The notes under the pieces are model-generated. The model worked only from the letters and a program-made list of their open reading frames with translations. It did not search any database and was not told where the DNA came from. Made by a program: the position numbers and the translations under genes. From Blakeslea trispora (lineage: Eukaryota; Mucoromycota; Mucoromycetes; Mucorales; Choanephoraceae), in contig JAIWNE010000085.1 in NCBI GenBank assembly GCA_025331445.1, positions 62,001 to 126,000 of the forward strand: a stretch of DNA of 64,000 nt. The letters are read 5' to 3'. Shown here one piece after another: positions 10,556 to 21,166 of the stretch (positions are counted from its first letter, which is position 1; the number at the start of each line of letters is the position of its first letter).

Positions 10556-11860
10556 CAGTGGCCCACAAAAAAATTAAATAATTTTTGAATTTCCGACCAT
10601 GGTATTTCAACATGATGATACAACACTTCTTTCGAACACTTTTTAAATTGAACATGAGCACCAGAATACACTTAACTGAAGAAGAAAAGCAAATGATTAT
10701 CAACCTTCAAAATTCCGGCATGAGACCTGCTGAAATTTCGAGAAGATTCGGAATCAAACCACAAGCGGTGTATACGATCGTTAGAAAGTTTAAGCAAAGA
10801 GGTTCTGTTGCTCGAAGCCCAGGCTTAGGAATAACCCCAAAGTTGAGCGATCGTAGTCGTAGAGCCTTAGTTAGAGCAATAAAACGCGGTAGAAGGCTTA
10901 CTTTGGCCGAGTTGACTGCCTTGGTTCCTCAAAATGTTTGTGAGAATACTGTTCGTTGAGCATTGCATCTCATGGAGTACAGATGCCGTGTAGCTGCCAA
11001 GAAGCCCTTCTTGAACACAACACACAGGCTACTGAGATATGCATTTGCCAAGAAGTATCGAAGTTGGAAAGTAGATGACTGGAAAAGAGTCATTTTCACT
11101 GACGGAAGCCCTTTTGAGAATGGTAAGAGCTCACGGGCTATTCTTGTCTGGCGCAGAGAAGATGAAAAATACCATCAGGACTGCCTGGCGCCATCATTTA
11201 GAAGTGGCAGGACTAGTACCATGGTTTGGGGAGTCATTCAACATGGCTGTAAATCTGAGTTGGCTTTCTTGGGTGAAGAGGAAAGGAAGGGAAGGGGCTT
11301 TGTGTCCTCAGTGTATGAGGGTGCCCTCAGCGGATTCATTGACAATCGTCAAGATGTGGTGTTGATGGAAGATGGAGCACCAGTTCACCGGTCCTGTGCT
11401 GCCAAAAAATGGAAAAAGAATCATGGTATTGAGCTTTTGCCTTGGCCTGCTCAATCACCTGATTTAAACCCCATTGAAAATCTTTGGGTTAAAATGAAGA
11501 GGGCTGTGCACAAGCACCGTCAAAGAAAAGGTCGCTTTTCTTCGCCTGAAGAACATAAAGAAAGTGTGGGATGAGCTTGCTCCAGCTCAATGGAACAAAC
11601 TCATCGAAAATATGCCACAAAGAATGGAGGAGGTGTGTCGTAATAAAGGTGGACCTACCCACTATTAGCGCCCTCTTTCCTTAAATAAACTTTTATATTT
11701 TTGCTCCAAAAACCACTCAAACTAATTCAGCACGGTTTTTCTCCATTTTGCTATTAAAGTTTGGTTGCTCAATGCTCATTTATGTAATGTCATGAAGGGA
11801 AAGGATGAATGGCCATGATGATGATTAGATCGGAAATTCAAAAAATTATTTAATTCTTTT
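10556..11860 (+). mobile_element. Second Tc1-like element with truncated right terminal repeat
   Basis: The left end CAGTGGCCCAC follows a TA at 10554-10555. The inner inverted repeat, ATTAAATAATTTTTGAATTT followed by CCGA, is mirrored at 11830-11855. The outermost bases of the right repeat are missing, so the right boundary runs straight into the SWIM fragment. It holds one transposase pseudogene. Confidence 0.85.
10654..11668 (+). pseudogene. Tc1-like transposase (DD34E) with one in-frame stop and one frameshift
   Basis: The ATG at 10654 starts MSTRIHLTEEEKQ, a paired-type helix-turn-helix. The catalytic triad is visible as VIFTDGSPFENG, VLMEDGAPVH and PAQSPDLNPIENLW. Thirty-four residues lie between the second Asp and the Glu (DD34E). 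A TGA at 10957-10959 interrupts NTVR/ALHLMEY. A one-base shift near 11525 moves the true C-terminus (KKVWDELAPAQWNKLIENMP, then NKGGPTHY) into another frame, ending at 11666-11668. The element cannot encode an active transposase as it stands. Confidence 0.9.
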
Positions 11861-12435
11861 GTACGATTTCCTTCAACCGTTGGTCAAAAGAATTACTGCT
11901 TTTGCATTGATCAAAATTAAGAATCAATTGATCAAAGGCTTGGCTTTGGACGAAGAAGGCAAACTAGAATATGAATGCTCCTGCTTCACAAGACTTTGTC
12001 TTAGGCTTCCTTGTAAGCACACACTAGTCAAGATAGTTAAGCTTGAAGGATGTGTTCCTCTGTCTGAAGTGCATGAAAGATGGCACATTATATACAAAAG
12101 TGGCTCCGATTACTTTTTACAGTGAGAAGGAGTATCAAAACACTAGAGGAGTATCATATATTCCTCTTCTTACAGAATACACGGATGCAGAAATAAAGAA
12201 GAAGCGTCCTCAACCACTGTTGCTGCAGAGAGTCAATCAAAACCATTGGGTTACATTGGGTCTTAGACGATCCAAAAAGCTGCCTTGTCCATTACCGGAT
12301 CATTCATACGAATTTGCAGCTAAGAATCTCAAGAAAGAAGCCAACATCAAGAAAACTGTTTGGAATTACTATCTGGTTTTTGCACAACAGTTGCCAAAAG
12401 ATTCAGGTATGTTTGTATTAATACTGCAAGATTAA
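11859..12435 (+). pseudogene. SWIM zinc-finger fragment, probably from a MULE-type transposase
   Basis: The first part (11859-12125) contains YECSCFTRLCLRLPCKH, a CxCx(n)CxH SWIM finger followed by a WH pair, as at the C-terminus of MULE and FAR1-like transposases. The reading continues in another frame to 12435 with basic, low-similarity sequence. There is no DDE domain and no start codon, because the Tc1 element abuts its left edge. Origin in a Mutator-like element is an inference; a host SWIM-protein pseudogene is the alternative. Confidence 0.55.
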
Positions 12436-13046
12436 ATCACTCTAAACAAAACCGAATAGATGTGTTCAACAATGATTGATCTATTTCCTCACTTCTTAAG
12501 ATTTGAATTGATTTAGATGCTACATAATGTTCATTCTACTCCTTTCCCCAACATATACTTTTAAAATTATAAATACGCAGATTATATTCTTTTTCTCTTT
12601 ATATCTTTGAATCCTTTTTTTATCTTGTATCTGAAAAACCAAATCATGTTTGTTATTCACCAATCACTAATCTTTAAGACTAATATCGTCAAATAGCTGA
12701 ACTTTGCATTTCCTTAAAAGCACTCATCGCTTCTTTAATATAAAATTGGGGGGGTGGAGAGAGAAAATAAGTGTAACTCAAAAAAAGTGAGTGTGGAAAG
12801 TGGGGTGTATTTAAGAGTGAGTGTGAAAAGTGAGTGCGCCAAGTATTACTCTTTTTTGTCATGTCATGTCATGTCATTATGGTAAACCAAGTAAAGTCAA
12901 GCAAACTCAAGCCAAGACAAGTCAATCCGAGCTTTTTAAATTCAAATGAAATTAAGATATGATAGACTGATCTATGCAGTTGCAAATTTTAGTTGGGTTA
13001 AGTCAACCTGGGTCAAGTCAAGCCAAACACTGTATATTAATGTGCG
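12436..13046. other. AT-rich gap with degenerate CAAGT and TGTCA repeats
   Basis: (TGTCA)n lies at 12857-12877. Degenerate CAAGT/CAAGC repeats lie at 12890-12930 and 13003-13027. No ORF is supported. The pentanucleotides resemble those at the edge of the neighbouring inverted-repeat unit. Confidence 0.55.
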
Positions 13047-15480
13047 GTGACATGACATGACGTGACAGAAGTTTTTCGGACAAAAGAAATAGGGCTTCTC
13101 CTACTGAGAAAACGCCTTAAAAAAAGAGAGAGAGTGAGGATTTCTCATTCAGAAGCACTATATTCTTATCTTATTTTCGGTCTGATTGACTTATACTTGC
13201 TATCAATTATATCAAGAATATCACAAATTTGTGTTATGGCCTTGAAACAGACTCAATTGACTACAAGGTGTAAAAGCCTATGACCTTGAACGATCAAGCA
13301 AGTTGTTGTCTTTTTCTTAGATTTAGGCCGCTCAAACTCTCAAAACGACAAAAAAAAAACCTGGGTCGAACTTAGATCGAATTCTGACATAAAATAAAAC
13401 AGACTAAAGAAGAAAAAACTTAGAGACAAGCGGAGCGTCTCTTCTTACTCTCTTTATTGCTTATGAGGCTTTCCCCCAGACTACAACTCAATGTAGTTGT
13501 ATGGCTACTGAAGTTGTTTTGATGGGGTATTGCTTGAGCTCTCTTAAGACAAGTGCAATCATATATGTATGCCAGCTTATATATCAATGGCAAAGAGCCA
13601 AGGATTGACATCAGGGTGCCCTTTGTTGTGGGTATTTCGAAGTCTCCAAGATACAGACAGACAAAGCCATAATTCGCTGCACGGTAGTTCAAGTAAAAGA
13701 AGACATGGTTGTCTACCGACCGAAATGTCATCCCAGCACCTGTGCTTGAGTGTTTCAAGCCAACCTTACCAAAAATCGCAATCTTATGAAAGTCATTTAA
13801 GACTTCAATTGGCTTGGTATTTTTTGGTTTGACTTCACCGTACATGTTAGTAGAAACTATTGAACAAGTTGTGCCATACATGTCAACTCTATAGTCAGGT
13901 CTGACTCTTGAACTGCTTGCTTCTTGGTCATCCATAGCCAGCTTGTTGCTTGAGTGTGCAACAACATCATCGCTCTGTTTGCAGATGCTTCTTACAACTG
14001 GGTGAATGAAGCCGCATTGAACATGAAACTCAGACTTATTGACATTGTGCTGATTTACTTCAAACACCAAACTGACAAGCATTTCAATTAAACAGCTAAC
14101 ATATTTGTTGTTGCTGTTTTTTTCGGCCTCCGAAGCAAGTCGCCCAATAAAAGCCCATCTATTATTATCCTGGCTAAATGTCAAGAAAGAAGTAAACAGG
14201 CTATTCATCAAGTTGTCTGGGATTGGTGGGAGATCAGCAAGCAGGTCATTCATCAGTCTTTGATAGATCTGATTGGCATGAGTTTCATTTAAGAACTGAG
14301 TACCACCAGATGGCTTGATTAGCATAATGTGCGACAAAGACAGGAGTTTCTGGAAGTCATGTTCTTCAAAGCAGGCATTTTCGATTTCTTTGAAACACTC
14401 TTTCTGAAATAGCTTGAAAGGTGCCATCACTTCTATGCCATCGATTAGCCATGAGTCATCCCATTCGGGTATCACTATTTGGCTGATTTGGCTAATTCGT
14501 GAGTCAAAGATGGTCATCAAGGCAGAAGGAAACGAGGTTATGGCAGAAGTACCAGAGAAAGGGGAAGGCTCACTAGGAGCAGGAAGAGGTGTAGTGGAAC
14601 TAGTTCCAACATAAGTATCGGCAGCCCCCTACATTTGAATTTTCAGTGTAAAAAGAAATTAGTGTTTGTGCTTGAATCTTTCTTTCGTCCTTACAGCAGG
14701 CTTTTGTTGTCTTCTAATAAGCGTTACTTGCTTCTTCCAGTCACCCTTTTTCTAAGCAACATATTAATGAAAAATGATATGTGAAATTCGCATGCGCGTC
14801 ACATACTATTGTTTTATTTAGAGATAGACACGTTTGCTTCCAGCTTGTTTGTATCTGTAGTTCCAATGACTTGCGATCAGTAAATGAAAGCTGGCAGATC
14901 TCTGTTTGCTTGTCTCGTAAACAGTCTTCTAATGAGTTGTTGTTGTTTGTAAAATATTGCTCGATTACTATTTTTAATTTCATGGCGATTTAGTTTCCAA
15001 GTAAATACATATCTACAGACTTACTTTGGCTTAATGCGTGCATGAGAGAGATAAATGGCATTTTACTGGGTTGATTCTTGGTACACGGACAAAATACACG
15101 GACTAAGAACTCCGAAAGCAAAAAGATAAACGTTTCATTTTGGGCAATGTGCAGGACAGTATAAACTTCCACATAAATATCTGGAGGCCTTGTCCATTTG
15201 CGGATTGCGAGAATGAGCATCATACAAACACCTTTATATTTGAATATCTCTTGCTATCATCACCTTCTTTGCATAATCTTTTGTTTTCCTTCCCGCCTAG
15301 ACCAGACCATGTAATACATTCATGCTTACTTATATAATCACCATACGTTTGATGTTTGTGCTACACAGATAGCTGCTATAATCCGCCAACTTTGTAAAGG
15401 CGTTTTCTCAGTAAGAGAACCCCTTTTACATTTGTCCGCAAAAATTTGTCGTGTCGTGTCGTGTCGTGTCGCGTCATATC
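13047..15480 (-). mobile_element. Candidate element, about 2.4 kb, with inverted ends carrying pentanucleotide arrays and a PD-(D/E)XK-like ORF
   Basis: The left arm (13047-13118) and right arm (15397-15480) are inverted copies. They share AAGGCGTTTTCTCAGTA(A/G)G, then TTTGTCCG-AAAAA, and end in GTCRY pentanucleotide arrays, TGTCA-type on the left and TGTCG-type on the right. The only substantial gene between them is the four-exon ORF at 13420-15061. No transposase of a known class is present. A target duplication could not be identified. Mobility is inferred from layout alone. Confidence 0.55.
13420..15061 (-). CDS. Uncharacterised protein with PD-(D/E)XK nuclease-like motif
   Basis: The four-exon model is 15025-15061, 14807-14967, 14695-14751 and 13420-14628, with GTAAGT-type donors, 55-66-nt introns and closing phases. 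It gives 487 residues. A start at 14983 without the first exon is the alternative. After a Ser/Thr/Pro-rich linker (about 86-120) comes an alpha-helical region. Then RVRPDYRVD (Asp near residue 330) and MYGEVKPK (Glu about 350, Lys about 352) follow, matching the spacing of the PD-x(n)-ExK nuclease core. I do not recognise an ortholog. No stop or frameshift interrupts it, unlike nearly every other element gene nearby, which suggests recent activity or selection. The nuclease function is inferred. Confidence 0.65.
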
Positions 15481-16398
15481 ACGTGATATTACACGACAAA
15501 ACAAGAGAAATAAAACATTTTTTCCCCTCTTTTCCAATTTTGGTGACTGCTAATTTGTTACGACTGTGACTGAAAACTGAGTTAGAAAGTATAATAAAGA
15601 GAAAAATGATTAATTGATAGAAACTGAATGTCCTTTATTTGATGTTGAAGATGGGGATATTTATACTAGAAAACTCGGATATGATGATAAGAAAGGAAGA
15701 TGTATAAGTGTGTTATATATTGATAGCCATGTTGATCCTGACGGGCATATATTGCCAATATTCTGAAAGTACTAAAACCGTCACGTTGACTCCGTCACAT
15801 AATTATCACATAAAAATAAAATAAATGTACTGAAACTTAGAACCTGACAGGAAAATACAAATAATGAGCTTTAAGCCAGCCGGGAGGGGTTCAAGGGGAG
15901 GGTCGTCCCTCCCCCTCACGCGAAGCCAGTATCAGTATCAATATTTTATTTTATAACATGCATTATCAATACGATATTTAAGTAGTCTGTTCTGAGCTGA
16001 GTTAAATTTGACCAAATTTGCTTTTGACGACTCTTTTGGGTTTTATGTGTTCTGGTGTTGTGATCTGTATCAGGTTACAATCATCAAGACATATAAAAAC
16101 CACTTTCCAATAGTTTTCCTTATTTCACCATTTTTCTTCTTTTATAATTTTGTCCATTTCACTATATTTTATATTCTATCAATATTTCATATCTCCTTAC
16201 CAATATTTTGGTCAGTGTTACTACTCTATTATTATCATTTATTCTATATTAACCTGTATATTTTATCCATTTGGTAAATAAAATTTAATTAAAACTAAGA
16301 ATCACGAAACAAGTCACGTAATTTGCGAAAGCGCCCATCAACGGACTTAATACACGTTTCCTTGTCCATTTTTCCCATTTATTACTTTCATCATTACT
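15481..16398. other. AT-rich gap with a GC-rich palindromic patch
   Basis: Near 15890-15935 a GC-rich patch pairs GGGGAGGG with CCCTCCCC. The rest is AT-rich. The Helitron 5' end probably lies in this stretch, but I could not fix it. No gene is supported. Confidence 0.5.
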
Positions 16399-19300
16399 AT
16401 GCCTGAATCCAATGAACCTCGCCATTGTAGTGGTTGTAGAACTCACATGCCTAATCCCGGTCGCTTCAGAACCTGCGAAAGCTGTCGTGTAATTACTTGA
16501 AACCTATGAATTAAAACTTTTTCTCTGATTTATATAATAGGCACGTCAAACGAACACTCATCGCACTCGAAACACAAGAGCTTCTGTAGCCAGAAAACCC
16601 ATGGCTTATATCTCTGAATTGAATAGATTTAGCTCTTGGACGCCTGGCCGTATAGACAAGGTGTGCCCACATTGCGGTGCTTTCCATTGGACAGCCGAAA
16701 AGCCAACTAATGTTCCTATTTCTACTTGGGGTTGGGAGTCCTGTTGCAAGCACGGTGCTGTTAAGTTGGATACCTTGAGAGAACCACCTCAGCTTTTAAA
16801 AGATTTGTTTGTTGGTAACCATGAGTTATCTACTCACTTCTTAAAAAATATCAGGCAATTCAACATGGCTTTTGCTTTTACCTCGGTTGGCTGCAATACT
16901 GTGAATACAACAGGTCGATCTGGTTCTGGCCCTTCTTCATTTATGATACATGGTGAGCTGTATCATTTGCAGGGACCTGTGAACCATGTTGTTCCGCTGA
17001 ATGCTTCCAACAACAGAGGTGATGTCCCTTCATATGCACAGCTATATATCTACGATCCTGCTTTCGGTGTTAGCAACAGAGCCGTCAACAATCCTGACCT
17101 AAACGTTGATTTGATTGAGCAGCTCACTCGCATGCTTCATGCTGAGAATGTCAATCCTTTCATCAGTATTTACAAGCATGCGCATGAGATTTTGAAGGAT
17201 GAATACGAGAGACAGACGTTGAGTGAAGAGGAGCCAATTCCATTCCACGTTAGACTCAGTCCTCAAATGACTATGGAATTAGTTAAAGGAAATGATAGAA
17301 GAACGGAAAACTTACCTACTACAAGCGAGATAGCAGCTGTAATTCCCACTGAGTTTGCTGGATCCAGCTTCAGAGACATTAGAATCACTTATCGTCACCA
17401 TGATGAGAACAACAGTAGCAATTTCATGCGAATCAACCAAACGCATACAGCATATATGCCTTTACATTATGTTTGCTCTTTCCGCGTGGTGATTATGGAT
17501 GGCATTGGGGATTGAGACTTACTTCTGTCAGTCGTCCTAACAGTGTTGCTGTAGTTGAGCGTCAGAGAGACAGACTCCCTCAAAGAGCTTATTATCGCTT
17601 CAGACTTCACACTAGAGCAAATGAGTTTCCTACTCTTTTTCTTTCTAAAAAGTTGTACTAACAGTATATTGTTGATGCTTGGGCAATCTGTGATCAGAAT
17701 AAGCTTGAATGGATCAGATATAACCAAAGCAGTTTGCGGGCAGATGTGTATAACGGCCTGACTAATGCTTTGGCCCACGACAACAGAGATTTGAGCTCAA
17801 TTGGCACAAAGCTCGTCTTGCCAAGTAGTTACACAGGTGGTCCAAGATTTATGGCCAAAATTTACCAAGACTCCATGGCTTTAGTAAGACATTTTGGTAA
17901 ACCCACCTTCTTCATCACGTTCACAGCAAATCCAAAATGGGAAGAAATCACTAATGAGCTTATCAAGAATCCAAGCAATCAAAGACCCATTCAGACTGCA
18001 GCAGATCGTCCAGATTTGATTGCTCGGGTCTTCAATCTTAAGCTACGTGAGTTCATTCATGATCTTAAGAAAAAGAAAATCTTTGGCAACTATAAGGGCT
18101 TAATTCGAACCACTAAATATCAAAAAAGAGGTTTGCCTCATTGCCATCTGTTGCTATTTCTCGAAGGTGAAGATGCAACTTTTCGTGATCCTGAGAAGAT
18201 TGACGAAGTGATTTGCGCTGAGTTGCCTTCAGAGGAAGATCACGAGCTCTTGGAGTTAGTTTCTGGACAGATGATGCATGGTCCTTGTGGAAACATCAAT
18301 CCCAAGTGTCCGTGTATGGTTCCTGATGCATACGGTGTCTTGAAGTGCACTAAAAAGTTCCCCAAGCCCTTCCAATCAACCACTGTCGTCATGCCTAATA
18401 CATACCCTTTGTATCACAGACGAATGGATGGGAGGTCTCATCGTGTACAAATTAGAGACAAAGATACCAGCGAGATGAAGTCTGTGTATCTGACTAACCA
18501 GCATGTTGTACCTTACAATCCTTTTTTGACCAAGAAATATAAGGCGCACATCAATGTAGAGCTGTGAGGTAGTGTTGATGCAATCAAGTATATAAACAAG
18601 TATGTTTATAAAGGCCTTGACCGTACTACTGTACACTTGAAAAATGAAAATGACGAGATTGAAAGATATCTCGCAAGCAGATACATTGGCCCTACTGAAG
18701 CTGTATGGCGTCTCTTCGAATACTCGATGCATGAAGAAGATCCTTCAGTCACTTCACTTGCCATTCATCTTGAAAATGAACAGCCTGTATACTTCGATCC
18801 TGAGTCCAGTGCTGAAGAAATTCAAGGAGTGCTCGACAACACGTGTTCTACTTTGATGGGTTTCTTCAAGTACAACTTGACAAATGAAGATGGTCGCCGA
18901 TATCTCTATCAAGAATTTCCTTCGTACTTTACATGGAAAGCGCAAGAAAGGAAATGGCAGATCCGTAAAAAGGGATTCTCTGTTGGTAGAATATACTACT
19001 GTACGCCTACTGCAGGCGAAAGATTTTTCTTGCGTCTATTGCTCACCGTTGTTCGAGGTCCCACTTCTTTTCAAGATCTGAGAACCGTCAACGGTGTAGT
19101 TTATTCTACGTTCTGTGAGGCATGTCAAGTACTGCACTTGATTGAAGATGACCAAGAATGGTTTAAATGCTTTTCAGAAGCTATTGAATTTGTTTCTGGT
19201 TCAAGTTTGCGTTCCCTTTTTGTGTCTGCGCTTCTATTTCAGGAATTGAATCAACCAAGAGCCCTTTGGGATAGATTCTGCTTGAACATTTGTGATGATT

Positions 19301-20985
19301 TGGATGTTCGTATGGCACGACTTGGTCTTGATGTTCAGTTGAGTAATCTTGATGTATCACATGCTTTTTATCAAGACTTGCCAAAATTAGACTACGGCCT
19401 ATATCTGCTTGAGCAGGCTCTCACAGATGCTGGTAAGACTCTTTCTTGCTTTGGTATGCCTCTACCAATGTTTAATTGGAGACATCTGCTTGAACGAATG
19501 GGTGAGATTGGCAGTAATCCAATTCTTCAAGCTGAAATTGGTTATGACAGAGATATTGAAGAGCAGAACTACCAACAGAAGATAGCCATGATGAATGTTG
19601 GACAAAGAGCTGCATTTGATGAGATAACTGATAGCATATCGACCAATTCTTCCACTGCGCACTTCTTTCTTCAAGGTCCAGCTGGCACGGGTAAGACTTT
19701 CGTCTATAATATCCTATGCCATTATTTCAGACGTCAAGGAAAAGTTGTTGTCTGCGTTGCCTCATCTGGTATTGCCTCTCTTTTGCTTCCTGGTGGTCGT
19801 ACATCACATTCTCGATTTAAGATCCCCTTGAATATCTTTCCCAATTCTGTCTGTGCAATCAGAAAAAATAGTGACCTTACTGGTATGTTAAGACAATGTA
19901 GCTTGATAATCTGGGACGAAGTCCCTATGCAGCATAGATACTGTTTTGAAGCAGTCAGTAGAACCCTACAAGACATTTGCTCGAACTCTGATTCGCTGTT
20001 TGGTGGTATTCCTGTTGTTTTGGGGGGGGGCGATTTTGCTCAAATTGAACCTGTTGTAAAGCATGGTCAACGTCACCATATCGTTGAGGCTTCATTAGCA
20101 AAGTCGTTAGAAATTTGGCCTAATCTCAAGAAACTCAAGCTTACAGAAAACATGCGCCTATCAGGTAGTAGCCCTATTGATCAAGCATTTTCTCAATGGA
20201 TTAGTAATTTGTCTTGCAACTCTTTACTAAATGGAAGAATATCCTTACTACAATATATTTTGCAGTGTCACTCCCTTCCTGAGTTCGCTGATTCCATCTA
20301 TCCTAAGGAGGCTATGGATCAAACCTTAGATCCTACTTTTTTTCAAAAAAGAGCTATCATTGCACCTAGAAATGACATGGTAGATGAGATCAATAGATAT
20401 GTATTAGATCAAATGCCTGGTGACAAGGTTCTGTTGTTTGCTGTTGATCGTATCTCACAAGAAGACTCCACTGGAGCAGAAGACCGTCAAATGCCAGCTG
20501 AATATCTTCAGAGTTTAAATCCTTCTGGACTTCCTCCTTCTGTGCTCGAACTGAAAGTTGGAATGCCTGTCATGATACTAAGATATATCAGTGCTGAAAA
20601 AGGTCTATGCAATGGTACTCGAGTAACTGTTTTGAGCATTGGTGAGTATCTTCTGAAAGTAAAACTACCAGGTGTTGATGGCCGTGTTGAAGTAATTCCA
20701 CGCTTTACTCTTTTTACCCTTGAAAATGAATACCCATTCACTTTAACAAGAAAGCAGTTCCCTGTAAGACCCTCCTTCGCAATGACTATCAACAAGTCAC
20801 AAGGGCAATCCCTCAAAATTGTTGGAATAGATCTTCGCTCACCTGTTTTCACGCATGGTCAGCTATATGTTGCTTTATCGAGAGTAACATCTGCATCCGG
20901 CCTTTCTGTTTTGCTTGACAAAAGAAACGGTGCAAAATTAACACATACTGAAAACATAGTTTATCCTGAAATCTTACTTCGCTAA
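16399..20985 (+). pseudogene. Helitron Rep/PIF1-type helicase with a frameshift and two in-frame stops
   Basis: Exon 1 (16399-16488) encodes a Cys-rich finger (CSGCRTHMPNPGRFRTCESC) and joins in phase to 16541. The Helitron_like_N region follows. The HUH Rep motif is GLPHCHLLLFL (about 18131-18163), and the second Rep motif is AIKYINKYVYKG. The PIF1 helicase has Walker A GPAGTGKTF (about 19676), Walker B LIIWDEVPM and the final TINKSQGQSL and YVALSRVTS motifs. Lesions are a one-base loss near 17474, TAA at 17659-17661 and TGA at 18565-18567, just before the second Rep motif. The helicase half (18637-20985, 782 residues) is uninterrupted. As written it cannot make full-length protein. Confidence 0.92.
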
Positions 20986-21166
20986 AGCGCATTCAACCTT
21001 ATTTTAATATTTTTTGACTATCCAATTAGAAATTTCTCATAAAAACATAATTTATTCTCAATGGTCTTAAAATTTCATAAAGGAGGGAGGGGATTGGGGG
21101 TTTGTCAGGGTCATAGCCGTGAGGCGACGACGATCGTAAAGCGAGCGTAGCGAGTAGGGCGGCTAG
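16399..21166 (+). mobile_element. Helitron; 3' end placed at CTAG, 5' end not resolved
   Basis: The stretch contains a Rep-helicase gene. The 3' terminus is placed at CTAG (21163-21166), which fits the CTRR rule and is followed by T. It sits behind a GC-rich structured segment from about 21080. The interval start given is only the start of the coding region; the true TC-type 5' end lies further left. Confidence 0.7.
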
